A stretch of DNA of 64,000 nucleotides from Pleomorphomonas sp. NRK KF1 (GTDB lineage: Bacteria; Pseudomonadota; Alphaproteobacteria; Rhizobiales; Pleomorphomonadaceae). This document shows, one piece after another, positions 42,615 through 51,263 of this stretch. The translations under genes were made by a program, and so were the position numbers. Under the pieces are notes generated by a model that searched no databases, was not told the DNA's origin, and was given only the letters and a program-made list of their open reading frames with translations. Within the stretch, counting starts at the first letter, position 1, and each line of letters begins with the position of its first letter. The DNA lies in the NCBI RefSeq assembly GCF_023721755.1, contig NZ_JAMDLH010000001.1:744001-808000 (forward strand), written 5' to 3'.

Positions 42615-43514
42615 ATGCGAACGGACCTGGAAATGGCGGCGCTGGCGGCCATCGTGCGACACGGCAGCCTGTCTGCTGCGGCAAGGCATCTGGGCCTCTC
42701 GGTCTCGGTGATATCGGACCGCCTGACCAGCCTTGAAACCCGGCTCGGCGTTCGGCTGATCGCCAGGACGACGCGACGCCAGTCCCTCACAGAGGCCGGG
42801 CGCCTCTATCTCACGGAAATGGAGCCCATTCTCGCAGCCATCGACGATCTCGAAATACGCGTTCGCGACCTGTCGGCCACTCCCAGGGGAACGCTGCGGG
42901 TCACCGCGCCAATGCCAATCGGCCGCCGTTGGATCGCCCCCTTCGTCGGAGACTTCATTACCCGCTATCCAGATATCCATCTCAAACTGGTGCTGGAGGA
43001 TCGATATGTCGATATCGTCGGGGAAGGCTTCGACGTCGCCATTCGCGGCGGCCCCGCCGTCGAGTCGGAGTTCACCGGCCGTTTTCTGGCCTCGACCCGC
43101 AGGGTCACCGTCGCCAGCCCCGACTATCTGAAGGTTCGCGGCATTCCCGAACAACCCGACGACCTCGCAGCACACGACTGCCTCATCTTCAACGCCGGCG
43201 GTCATTTCCACGCCGACTGGCGCTTCGGGCGCGGCGAGGCGTCGACGATCGTGCGAGTATCGGCGCGACTTGCGACCAGCAGTTCCGAGCTGCCGGTGAC
43301 GTGGGCGGTGGCCGGCCTGGGTCTGACGCAGAAGTCACTCTGGGAGGTTCAGGAGCACATCGACGAGGGACGCCTCGTCATCGTCCTCGACGCCTTCGAA
43401 CCGGATCCGGCGTCGTTCTTTGCCATCCATCCGGTCAGCCGGTCACAGTCCCGACTGCTCTCTCTTTTCATCGGAGAACTGGCCGCCTTTCTGAAACCGC
43501 GCTTTGCATCCTGA
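42615..43514 (+). CDS. LysR-family regulator
   Basis: A 299-residue LTTR. The N-terminal HTH is AALAAIVRHGSLSAAARHLG followed by LSVSVISDRLTSLETRLGVR, then the linker helix and a substrate-binding domain (LRVTAPMPIGRRWIAPFVGD). The subgroup with WIAP and RYPDI is common near MFS exporters. It is divergent from the MFS gene with 131 bases between, which should hold its operator. The inducer is unknown. Confidence 0.93.
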   Translation: MRTDLEMAALAAIVRHGSLSAAARHLGLSVSVISDRLTSLETRLGVRLIARTTRRQSLTEAGRLYLTEMEPILAAIDDLEIRVRDLSATPRGTLRVTAPMPIGRRWIAPFVGDFITRYPDIHLKLVLEDRYVDIVGEGFDVAIRGGPAVESEFTGRFLASTRRVTVASPDYLKVRGIPEQPDDLAAHDCLIFNAGGHFHADWRFGRGEASTIVRVSARLATSSSELPVTWAVAGLGLTQKSLWEVQEHIDEGRLVIVLDAFEPDPASFFAIHPVSRSQSRLLSLFIGELAAFLKPRFAS

Positions 43515-43539
43515 CCACGGCGGCCGGAAACGAACGCCG

Positions 43540-44436
43540 TCACCCCTTCCGCAATGCCCGATACTGCGTCGGCGAGCTGTCGTGCACGCGCCGGAAGCAG
43601 CGGGAGAAATACAAGGGGTCGTCGAAGCCGAGATCGGCGGCGATGGCCTTGACCGACTGGTCGGTGGTGTCGAGCAGGAAACAGGCGCGCTGGATCTTCA
43701 GGCGGATGAAGAAGTCGAGCACGGTAAAGCCGGTCCGCTTCTTGAACACCGCAGCCAGATGCGACGATGACAGGTTGGCCTCGCGCGCCAGTTCGTCGAC
43801 CTTCAACGACCGGCCGAGGTTGCCCTGCATCACATCGATCACGCGACGAATGCGCTGGTCGAGATTGTCGTCGCGGTTGGGCGATCGGTGGCGAAGAACC
43901 ACGAGATGGGTGACGAGTTGCCCGAGCGCCATCGAGGCCGACAGCAGGTTGTCCGGCGTATAGCCTCGCCCGAGGATCGACAGCATCTTCTCGAACAGCG
44001 TCGGAATGGCCGGATCGCGCCCCGGATGCAGAAGTGGCTCCTCCGGATCGAGTTCCAGCAGGTCGGGCAGTAGCGCCACCTTGGCCCCGTCGAGATGCAC
44101 CCAGTAGATCGTCCATGGATCGGCCGGGTCGGCGCCATAGGCATGCCCCACTCCGGCCGGTGCCAACAGAGCTTGCCCCGGCCGGATGCGCAGGCTGACG
44201 TCGCCGACGCGCCCCCACCCGCAACCGTCGGTGCAATAGATCAGCACCGACTGGGAAATGCCTTCCGGCCGCTCCACGAAGTGCCATTGGGCGCGCGGAT
44301 AATGGCCGACGTCACTCGGCAGCAGCTCGATCAGCGGTTGACCGTCCAGCCAGCCGGACACCACCGGACGCGGCAGAACGATCGAGCGCTGACCTGGAAA
44401 ACCCTCTTTGATCCGCTGTTCGCCATCTTCCGACAT
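43540..44436 (-). CDS. AraC-family regulator of the DUF5107 sugar locus
   Basis: A 298-residue regulator: an AraC_binding cupin (residues about 25-165, IRPGQALLAPAGVGHAYGAD and YWVHLDGAK) and a C-terminal double HTH (LKVDELAREANLSSSHLAAV and VKAIAADLGFDDPLYFSRCF). The type with CGWGRV and YWVHLDG usually responds to sugars such as arabinose or melibiose. It is divergent from the DUF5107 gene with 123 bases between, so it probably activates that operon. Confidence 0.9.
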   Translation of the reverse strand: MSEDGEQRIKEGFPGQRSIVLPRPVVSGWLDGQPLIELLPSDVGHYPRAQWHFVERPEGISQSVLIYCTDGCGWGRVGDVSLRIRPGQALLAPAGVGHAYGADPADPWTIYWVHLDGAKVALLPDLLELDPEEPLLHPGRDPAIPTLFEKMLSILGRGYTPDNLLSASMALGQLVTHLVVLRHRSPNRDDNLDQRIRRVIDVMQGNLGRSLKVDELAREANLSSSHLAAVFKKRTGFTVLDFFIRLKIQRACFLLDTTDQSVKAIAADLGFDDPLYFSRCFRRVHDSSPTQYRALRKG

Positions 44437-44559
44437 GGGGTGACGTTATCAGAGTATCCTCCATGATGTCCATCGTTACCGCTATTCACGCGGATGGGGG
44501 CGACGCCTAGCGTTCCGACAATGACAAGTCCCCGGCTCCGGGATGGGAAGGAACGCGCC

Positions 44560-47500
44560 ATGAAACAAGTCGAACTCCCCGCAGCGCCCGAGGCGCTCGC
44601 CGGACCGGTCAGGGCATGGTCGGCGCCGCTCGTCATCCCCACCTACGAGCCCGCCCCCGCCGACCGCAACCCGATGTTCCTCGAGAAGCGGGTGTTCCAG
44701 GGATCGAGCGGCCGCGTCTATCCCCTGCCCTTCTTCGACCGCATCGCCCCCGAACTGCGCGAGAAGAGCTGGACCGCGCTGCATATCGAGAACGAGTATC
44801 TCCGCGTCACCGTTCTCCCCGAGCTTGGCGGCCGCATCTATGCCGTCGTCGACAAGACGAATGGCTACGATCTCGTCTATCGCAATCGGGTCATCAAGCC
44901 GGCTCTCGTCGGCCTGGCCGGGCCCTGGCTGTCCGGCGGCATCGAGTTCAACTGGCCGCAGCATCACCGCCCCAGCACCTACATGCCGACGGCTTGGGAA
45001 ATCGTCGAGGAAGTCGACGGATCGCGCGTCATCTGGTTGTCCGAGCACGAGCCGATGAACCGCATGAAGGGCATGCACGGCGTACGCCTGAGCCCCGGCA
45101 AGGCCAGCCTCGAACTTGCAGTTCGCCTGCACAATCGCACCGAGCTGACCCAGACCTTCCTGTGGTGGGCGAATGTCGCCACCGAAGTGCACGAGGACTA
45201 TCAGAGCTTCTTCCCGGAAGACGTCCACTTCATCGCCGACCATGCCAAGCGCGCGACATCGGCCTTTCCCGGCTGCGAGGGGCACTACTACGGCGTCGAC
45301 TATGCTGCCCGCGCCAGGGATGGCGTCCCCGCCGAGGAAACGCCGGGGCAGTTCGTGCCCAAGCGGGGCTATGCCCCCAATGACCTCCGCTGGTACTCCA
45401 ATATTCCCGTGCCGACGAGCTACATGTGCCTCGGTTCACGCGACGATTTCTTCGGCGGATACGATCATGCCGCCGATGCGGGAATCGTCCATGTCGCCAA
45501 CCACCACATATCCCCCGGCAAGAAGCAGTGGACGTGGGGCAACCACGAGTTCGGCTACGCCTGGGACCGGAACCTGACAGAGCCCGACGAGAACGGCATC
45601 TGCTGGCCCTACATCGAGATCATGGCCGGCGTCTACACCGACAACCAGCCCGACTTTTCCTTCCTCGCACCCGGCGAGACCAAGTCCTTCTCGCAGTACT
45701 GGTATCCGATCCGTCAAATAGGGGCCGCGGCAGCAGCCACTCTCAAGGCCGCCATCGGCCTGAAGCTCGCGGGTTCCAAGTTGACGATCGGCGTTCAGGC
45801 AACCGAGGCGGTAGCCGGCGCGCGCATTACCGTCTCGGTCGGCGGCCAGACGCTTGCCGACCGTACCGCCGATCTCGATCCGACCTTGCCGCTCATCCTC
45901 CCTGTCGACCTCGCCGAGGGCGTCGACAGCGCCGACGTCCGCATCACCGTAAAAAAGGATGGCATGACGCTGGTCGAACGCCGTCCGGTTGACCGGGGCG
46001 AAGTAACCATTCCGCCGCCCGCCACGGAGCCGCCACCACCCGCCGAGATCGAAAGCACCGACGAACTCTGGATGACCGGCGTTCATCTCGACCAGTACCG
46101 CCACGCTACACGTCCCGCCGACATCTACTGGCGCGAAGCGCTTCGTCGCGACCCGGGGGACAGCCGATGCAACACGGCGCTCGGCATCTGGCACCTGAGG
46201 CGGGGCGAGTTCGCAACCGCTAAGGCTTGCTTCCGCAAGGCGATCGAGCGACTGACCCGGCGCAATCCGAACCCGTCGACCGGCGAAGCCCATTATCATC
46301 TCGGCATTGCCCTGCGCCATCTGGGCCAGATCGATGCGGCTTATGATGCTCTCTACAAGGCGACTTGGAACGCCGCCTGGCGCGGCCCGGCGCATCTGGC
46401 GCTGGCCGAAATCGACGGGACGCGTGGCGCCTTTGTCGACGCGCTGAACCACGTCGAGGAAGCGCTCCGCCATGATGTCGAGAACTCCGTTGCTCGCAAC
46501 CTTCGCGCGGCGTTGCTTTTCAAGCTTGGCCGAGCCGGCGAAGCCGACACCCTTGTCGCCGAAACATTGGCCCGCGACCCGCTCGACGCCCGCGCCCGCG
46601 CACTGAAGGGCCAGCCGTTCGACGGCGACGACCAGCTCCATCTCGACGTCGCCATCGAGGCGGCACGCGGCGGCTTCGTTGCCGATGCGCTGTCGCTGCT
46701 CGAAGCCCGCATCGATACCTGCGGCGCCAGCGCATCGCCGCTTCTTCACTATCATGCCGCCCTTCTCGCCAGCCGGCTTGGAAAGGGGACGGAGCCCTAT
46801 CTGGCCGCCGCCGCCAAGGCGTCGCCGGACTACTGCTTCCCATCCCGGCTCGAAGACATCGCCGCGCTGGAAACGGCAATCGCCATGAACCCCAGCGATG
46901 GTCGCGCGCCCTGCTATCTCGGCTACCTCCTCTACGATCGCCGCCGCCACGCCGACGCGATCGCCATGTGGGAGAAAGCCGTTGCCATCGACCCCTCCTG
47001 GTCGATCCCCTGGCGCAACCTCGGCATCGGCTACTTCAACATCGAGGGCTCGGAGGAGAAGGCCGTCGCCGCTTACGACAAGGCGCTGGCCGCCGCGCCA
47101 TCCGACGCCCGCCTCGTCTACGAGCGCGATCAACTCTGGAAGCGCATCGGCCGTTCACCGGCCGAGCGCCTTGCCGAGCTGGAAAGCCGGCTCGACCTGG
47201 TGGCTTGCCGCGACGATCTCAGCGTCGAGCTTTCCTCTCTCTACAATCAGTTAGGTCAACCTGAGAAGTCGGCCCCACTGATTGCCGGTCGCCTGTTCCA
47301 GCCCTGGGAAGGTGGCGAGGGCCTCGCCCTCGATCAGTGGGTGCGCTGTCGTCTCGGCCTTGGTCGCAGGGCACTTGCGGCCGGTGACGCCGAAAAGGCA
47401 GTCGCCGAGTTCCAGGCGGCACTCCATCCACCGCACTCGCTTGGCGAGGCGCGGCACCTCCTCGCCAACCAGAGTGACATTCATTACTGGCTGGGCAAGG

Positions 47501-47931
47501 CGCTCGCCGACGCCGGTCGAAGCGAAGAGGCAAGCCGCTGGCTGACCCTGGCCGCCGAATTCACGGGTGACTTCCTTGGCATGGAGGTGCGCGCCTATTC
47601 GGAGAAGACCTTCTTCTCCGCCCTGTCGCTGCTGGCGCTCGGCCGCAAGGCAGAGGCTGAAGAACTGCTCGGCCAACTCCGCGCCTACGCCGAGGAGACG
47701 ATGAAGACCCCGGCGAAGATCGACTATTTCGCCACCTCTCTGCCGACCATGCTGCTGTTCGATGACGACCTTCAGCTTCGTCGGCGCGTCTCAGCCCACG
47801 TCATGCTCGCCGAAGCGGCCATCGGCCTCGGCGATAACGAAAAAGGTCGCGAGCACCTTCAGGCTGCCCTGAAGCTGGACCCCAACCACGCGCTCGCGGC
47901 CGACCTCCTCAGCGATCTTCCCAATAGCTGA
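44560..47931 (+). CDS. Large DUF5107 protein with TPR repeats, likely sugar-related
   Basis: A 1123-residue cytoplasmic protein. Residues about 40-380 form the DUF5107 domain, which has a mutarotase-like look (RVTVLPELGGRIYAVVDKTN, WLSGGIEFNWPQHHRPSTYM, WANVATEVHEDYQSFFPEDV). A beta-sandwich-like link at about 400-500 leads to TPR repeats from about 530 to the end, such as ALGIWHLRRGEFATAKACFR and NLGIGYFNIEGSEEKAVAAY. GGAAGGAA precedes the ATG at 44560. It is followed 10 bases later by an aldose 1-epimerase. No experimentally known function comes to mind; a sugar-binding or sugar-converting enzyme is the best inference. Confidence 0.85.
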   Translation: MKQVELPAAPEALAGPVRAWSAPLVIPTYEPAPADRNPMFLEKRVFQGSSGRVYPLPFFDRIAPELREKSWTALHIENEYLRVTVLPELGGRIYAVVDKTNGYDLVYRNRVIKPALVGLAGPWLSGGIEFNWPQHHRPSTYMPTAWEIVEEVDGSRVIWLSEHEPMNRMKGMHGVRLSPGKASLELAVRLHNRTELTQTFLWWANVATEVHEDYQSFFPEDVHFIADHAKRATSAFPGCEGHYYGVDYAARARDGVPAEETPGQFVPKRGYAPNDLRWYSNIPVPTSYMCLGSRDDFFGGYDHAADAGIVHVANHHISPGKKQWTWGNHEFGYAWDRNLTEPDENGICWPYIEIMAGVYTDNQPDFSFLAPGETKSFSQYWYPIRQIGAAAAATLKAAIGLKLAGSKLTIGVQATEAVAGARITVSVGGQTLADRTADLDPTLPLILPVDLAEGVDSADVRITVKKDGMTLVERRPVDRGEVTIPPPATEPPPPAEIESTDELWMTGVHLDQYRHATRPADIYWREALRRDPGDSRCNTALGIWHLRRGEFATAKACFRKAIERLTRRNPNPSTGEAHYHLGIALRHLGQIDAAYDALYKATWNAAWRGPAHLALAEIDGTRGAFVDALNHVEEALRHDVENSVARNLRAALLFKLGRAGEADTLVAETLARDPLDARARALKGQPFDGDDQLHLDVAIEAARGGFVADALSLLEARIDTCGASASPLLHYHAALLASRLGKGTEPYLAAAAKASPDYCFPSRLEDIAALETAIAMNPSDGRAPCYLGYLLYDRRRHADAIAMWEKAVAIDPSWSIPWRNLGIGYFNIEGSEEKAVAAYDKALAAAPSDARLVYERDQLWKRIGRSPAERLAELESRLDLVACRDDLSVELSSLYNQLGQPEKSAPLIAGRLFQPWEGGEGLALDQWVRCRLGLGRRALAAGDAEKAVAEFQAALHPPHSLGEARHLLANQSDIHYWLGKALADAGRSEEASRWLTLAAEFTGDFLGMEVRAYSEKTFFSALSLLALGRKAEAEELLGQLRAYAEETMKTPAKIDYFATSLPTMLLFDDDLQLRRRVSAHVMLAEAAIGLGDNEKGREHLQAALKLDPNHALAADLLSDLPNS

Positions 47932-47941
47932 GGAGGCACCC

Positions 47942-48844
47942 ATGAACGTGCTGCGCCTTGAAACCGATGTCGCCGAGTTGACGCTCTCGACGCAAGGCGC
48001 AGCCGTTCTCGGCTGGAATCTGAACACTGGCACCGGCCGTCTGCCCCTCCTTCGCCCGGCGCGACACGGCGGCAACGGCGCCCCCGACGAAACCGCCGCC
48101 TTCCCGTTGGTGCCCTACGGAAACCGGATCGGTGGCAACGCCTTTTCCTTTGCCGGACATGACTATCGGCTGCTTCCCAACGCCGGCGACCGCCATCGGC
48201 TGCATGGCGACGGCTGGTTGTCCGATTGGGAAATCGAGACAGCGGGGGAGCGCAGCGCTACGCTCGCCCTTCGTCACACCTCCGGCAACGCAGCCCCTTG
48301 GGACTATCTCGCCCGTCAAACGATAGCACTCGATGGAGCAGAGCTGGCGCTGACCCTATCGGTGCGGAACACCGGCGAGACCACCCTGCCCTTCGGTCTC
48401 GGCTGGCACCCCTATTTTCCGCTGACCCCGCGCATGCGACTGACGGCTCCCGCCTCGTCCGTCTGGCTCGAAGACGCCGATCATCTCCCCACCGAGGAAG
48501 TCCCTCTTCCCGCCGACCTCGACTTTCGAAAGGCGGCGCCACTGCCCGAGCGCTGGATCAACAACGGCTTCGAAGACTGGAACGGCTGCGCCCGCATCGA
48601 CTGGCCCGAGCGTCGACTGATGCTGACGATCGATGCCGATCCCATCTTCTCCCGCTATGTCGTCTACCGCCCAGATGCCGACCGCGACCCCACCTATGCC
48701 GGCGACTGGTTCTGTCTCGAGCCAATGACGCATACCATCAACGGCTTCGCATCGCCTGCGCTGGGCGGACTTCGCATGCTGGAACCCGACGCCGTGCTCG
48801 AAGGCCGGATTGCGCTCAGGGCTCTGATGCGGCGAACCGGCTGA
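47942..48844 (+). CDS. Aldose 1-epimerase (mutarotase)
   Basis: A 300-residue galactose-mutarotase-type enzyme that interconverts alpha and beta anomers of aldoses. Motifs are FPLVPYGNRIGGNAFSFAGH, HRLHGDGWLSDWEI with the catalytic His, LPFGLGWHPYFPLTP with the second His, and FCLEPMTHTINGF with the catalytic Glu. It is 10 bases after the DUF5107 gene and almost certainly in one operon with it, which ties that operon to free sugars. Confidence 0.92.
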   Translation: MNVLRLETDVAELTLSTQGAAVLGWNLNTGTGRLPLLRPARHGGNGAPDETAAFPLVPYGNRIGGNAFSFAGHDYRLLPNAGDRHRLHGDGWLSDWEIETAGERSATLALRHTSGNAAPWDYLARQTIALDGAELALTLSVRNTGETTLPFGLGWHPYFPLTPRMRLTAPASSVWLEDADHLPTEEVPLPADLDFRKAAPLPERWINNGFEDWNGCARIDWPERRLMLTIDADPIFSRYVVYRPDADRDPTYAGDWFCLEPMTHTINGFASPALGGLRMLEPDAVLEGRIALRALMRRTG

Positions 48845-48890
48845 CACCGAGCGGCGAGACGAAGGGCGATCGCAATGGTAGGAAGTTGCC

Positions 48891-49781
48891 ATGCAGGCAG
48901 CGACCATCCACTCGTTCCGGATCTCCGCCAATGGCAGCCGGGCCTCCCGGGGAAACGCCTCTTTGCTGTTTCCCTATTGGAGCTTCACGAAGACCGTCAT
49001 CGCCATCTGTGCACTGAAACTCTACGAAAGTGGCAAGGTCGATCTGGACGGCAGGATATCCGGCGAGCGGTACACGCTACGGCAGTTGCTGAGCCACACC
49101 GCCGGCCTGCCGGACTATTCGTCGCTCGCCGACTACCATCGGGCAGTCGCCGCCGATGAGACGCCGTGGCCGCGCGACAGGCTTCTCGACGCGGCTCTCG
49201 CAAACGGGTTCCTCTTCGCACCCGGTCAGGGGTGGTCCTACTCCAACGTCGGCTACATGCTGGCCAGGGAGTTGATCGAGGCGGCCTCGGGGTTGTCTCT
49301 CGCCGCCCTTGTCGAGGAAATCGTCAGCCGTCCTCTCGGGCTGAAAAGCGTGGAGCTTGCGACCAGCCGAGAGCAATTTTGGCGCATCCACTGGCAGGGA
49401 GCCGAGGGCTACCACCCTGGCTGGGTCTATCACGGCTGCCTGATGGGAACGGCGGAGGACGCGGCGCTGCTTCTGCGTGGCCTCGTTACCGGTGCCTTGC
49501 TGAGCGAGCCGATGGTGCGCGAGATGCGGCGATCCCTGCCGCTGGGCGGCGCCTTGGAAGGCCGTCCATGGACGGCATGCGGCTATGGTCTCGGTCTGAT
49601 GATCGGCCGCATAGGCGGACCGGGACGGGCCATTGGACACTCCGGCGGCGGTCCGTTTTCTTCGAACGCCGTCTACCATTTCCCCGACGTCGGTCATGGC
49701 GTCACCGTCGCCAGCTTCGGTGAAGGCCAAGCCGAAGGCTTGGCCGAGTTCGAGGTGGCGGACTTCGCCCTCAGCAGCTGA
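48891..49781 (+). CDS. Serine hydrolase of the beta-lactamase/penicillin-binding fold
   Basis: A 296-residue class C beta-lactamase-like hydrolase. The three catalytic motifs are present: S-x-x-K in YWSFTKTVIA, Y-x-N in GWSYSNVGYM, and HSGG in AIGHSGGGPF. No signal peptide is obvious, so it may be cytoplasmic. GGAAG precedes the ATG at 48891, and the gene follows the mutarotase after 46 bases, perhaps in the same operon. Family members include esterases and D-aminopeptidases; activity against beta-lactams is not implied. Confidence 0.88.
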   Translation: MQAATIHSFRISANGSRASRGNASLLFPYWSFTKTVIAICALKLYESGKVDLDGRISGERYTLRQLLSHTAGLPDYSSLADYHRAVAADETPWPRDRLLDAALANGFLFAPGQGWSYSNVGYMLARELIEAASGLSLAALVEEIVSRPLGLKSVELATSREQFWRIHWQGAEGYHPGWVYHGCLMGTAEDAALLLRGLVTGALLSEPMVREMRRSLPLGGALEGRPWTACGYGLGLMIGRIGGPGRAIGHSGGGPFSSNAVYHFPDVGHGVTVASFGEGQAEGLAEFEVADFALSS

Positions 49782-49872
49782 ATGTTCATGGTACGGCGTT
49801 TTCGGCTGGCTTTGCCTGTTGTTGAAGCGATTGTCGACCGCTATCTACATGGAAATATGGTGCACATTGCGC

Positions 49873-49920
49873 TAGCGTTGGGCACGAATAGCGTGTGCTG
49901 CGTGCGCTACGGGTAACCCG
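49873..49920 (+). other. Structured leader upstream of nhaA, candidate regulatory RNA
   Basis: TAGCG (49873-49877) can pair with CGCTA (49905-49909), enclosing a hairpin GCACG/TGTGC (49882-49886 with 49894-49898). A second small hairpin, CGGG-TAA-CCCG at 49910-49920, follows. The block lies 49 bases before the nhaA start. Some nhaA genes are controlled by cation-sensing riboswitches; I cannot confirm the consensus here. Confidence 0.3.
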
Positions 49921-49968
49921 AAGTCGACGGAGACCTTGATCAACTTCCAGCTATTGGAGCGGAAATCT

Positions 49969-51165
49969 ATGTCTTTGCCGATTGCACCGAAGCACATCCA
50001 GTCGACGCTTCGCCGGTTCCTGGAGGGAGAGGCCTCGGGCGGCCTGGTTCTGATGGCCGTTGCCGCACTGGCCATTCTGACCGCCAACTCCTCCTTTGCC
50101 GAAACCTATTTCGATGCGCTGCACATCTACCTGGGGCCTCTCAGCCTTCAACACTGGATCAATGACGCGCTGATGGCCGTGTTCTTCCTGCTGGTCGGGC
50201 TGGAGATCAAGCGCGAGATGCTGGACGGTCAGCTGTCCAGCTGGAGCCGGCGCATCCTGCCCGGAGCGGCCGCCGCAGGCGGCATGCTGTTTCCCGCCCT
50301 CATCTATGTGGCGTTCAACTGGAGCGACCCGTCGGCTTTGAGAGGCTGGGCCATTCCGACCGCCACCGACATCGCCTTTGCGCTCGGCGTCATTTCGCTT
50401 TTCGGCTCCAGGGTCCCGAGCTCCCTCAAGATCTTCCTGGCCGCGCTTGCCATCATCGACGATCTGGGCGCCGTCATCGTCATCGCGCTGTTCTACACCG
50501 CCGACCTCAACCTTTGGGCTCTCGGTGGCACGGCCGTCGTCCTCGCCGTGCTTTACGGTCTGAACCGGTCGAAGGTGATGGCGCTCTGGCCCTACCTGAT
50601 TCTCGGCGTGGGTTTGTGGGTGCTGGTGTTTGCCTCCGGCGTCCATGCCACCCTGGCCGGCGTGATGCTGGCGCTCACCATTCCGCTCAAGCCGACGCCG
50701 GGCACCCCGGAAGCGGACGACGCGGAATCGCCGCTTCATCGGCTGGAGAACGGCCTCCACAAGCCGGTTGCCTTCCTGATCGTGCCTTTGTTCGGCTTTG
50801 CCAACGCCGGCGTCTCGCTTGCCGGCCTGTCGATGGGCGTGTTCGCCGAACCGCTGACGATGGGCATCGCCGCCGGGTTGATGCTGGGCAAGCTGATCGG
50901 CGTCATGGGCACCGTGGCCGTGCTGGTCAAGCTGGGTATTGCTTACCTTCCGGCAAGCGCCAGTTGGGGGCAGATGGCAGGAACGTCTTTCCTGTGCGGC
51001 ATCGGCTTCACGATGTCGCTCTTCATCGGGCTGCTGGCCTTCGATGACCCATCCGTCCAGGATCACGTCAAGATCGGCATCCTCCTGGGCTCGCTCGTCT
51101 CGGGCGTGCTCGGCGCCATCTGCCTGGCAGCCTTCGGGCGTCGCCAGGGCGCTACCGCAAGCTGA
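49969..51165 (+). CDS. nhaA: Na+/H+ antiporter NhaA
   Basis: A 398-residue, 12-helix antiporter that exports Na+ in exchange for protons and helps with alkaline and salt stress. Diagnostic stretches are MAVFFLLVGLEIKREMLDGQ, IPTATDIAFALGVISLFGSR, and the paired aspartates in AALAIIDDLGAVIVIALFY that bind the ion; GIGFTMSLFIGLLAF is near the end. The ATG at 49969 (MSLPIAP) is preferred over an upstream TTG. Confidence 0.95.
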   Translation: MSLPIAPKHIQSTLRRFLEGEASGGLVLMAVAALAILTANSSFAETYFDALHIYLGPLSLQHWINDALMAVFFLLVGLEIKREMLDGQLSSWSRRILPGAAAAGGMLFPALIYVAFNWSDPSALRGWAIPTATDIAFALGVISLFGSRVPSSLKIFLAALAIIDDLGAVIVIALFYTADLNLWALGGTAVVLAVLYGLNRSKVMALWPYLILGVGLWVLVFASGVHATLAGVMLALTIPLKPTPGTPEADDAESPLHRLENGLHKPVAFLIVPLFGFANAGVSLAGLSMGVFAEPLTMGIAAGLMLGKLIGVMGTVAVLVKLGIAYLPASASWGQMAGTSFLCGIGFTMSLFIGLLAFDDPSVQDHVKIGILLGSLVSGVLGAICLAAFGRRQGATAS

Positions 51166-51199
51166 CCCTTCGGCAGATCCGATCTGGGCAATGCAGAAC

Positions 51200-51223
51200 G
51201 ACCGGACGATCTCTCGCCCGGTC
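51200..51223. terminator. Possible shared terminator between convergent nhaA and araH
   Basis: GACCGGACGA at 51200-51209 pairs with TCGCCCGGTC at 51214-51223, with one mismatch and a 4-base loop. It lies between the two convergent stops. No T run is seen on either side, so confidence is low. Confidence 0.35.
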
Positions 51224-51263
51224 GCCTGCTGGTCGTCTCGTGTCGGCGTCTGGCCCGCTTGCC

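Noticed and set aside
45436-47133. 565-codon minus-strand frame opposite the DUF5107 gene
   Set aside because: Antisense shadow without family features; the sense gene is continuous with TPR motifs.
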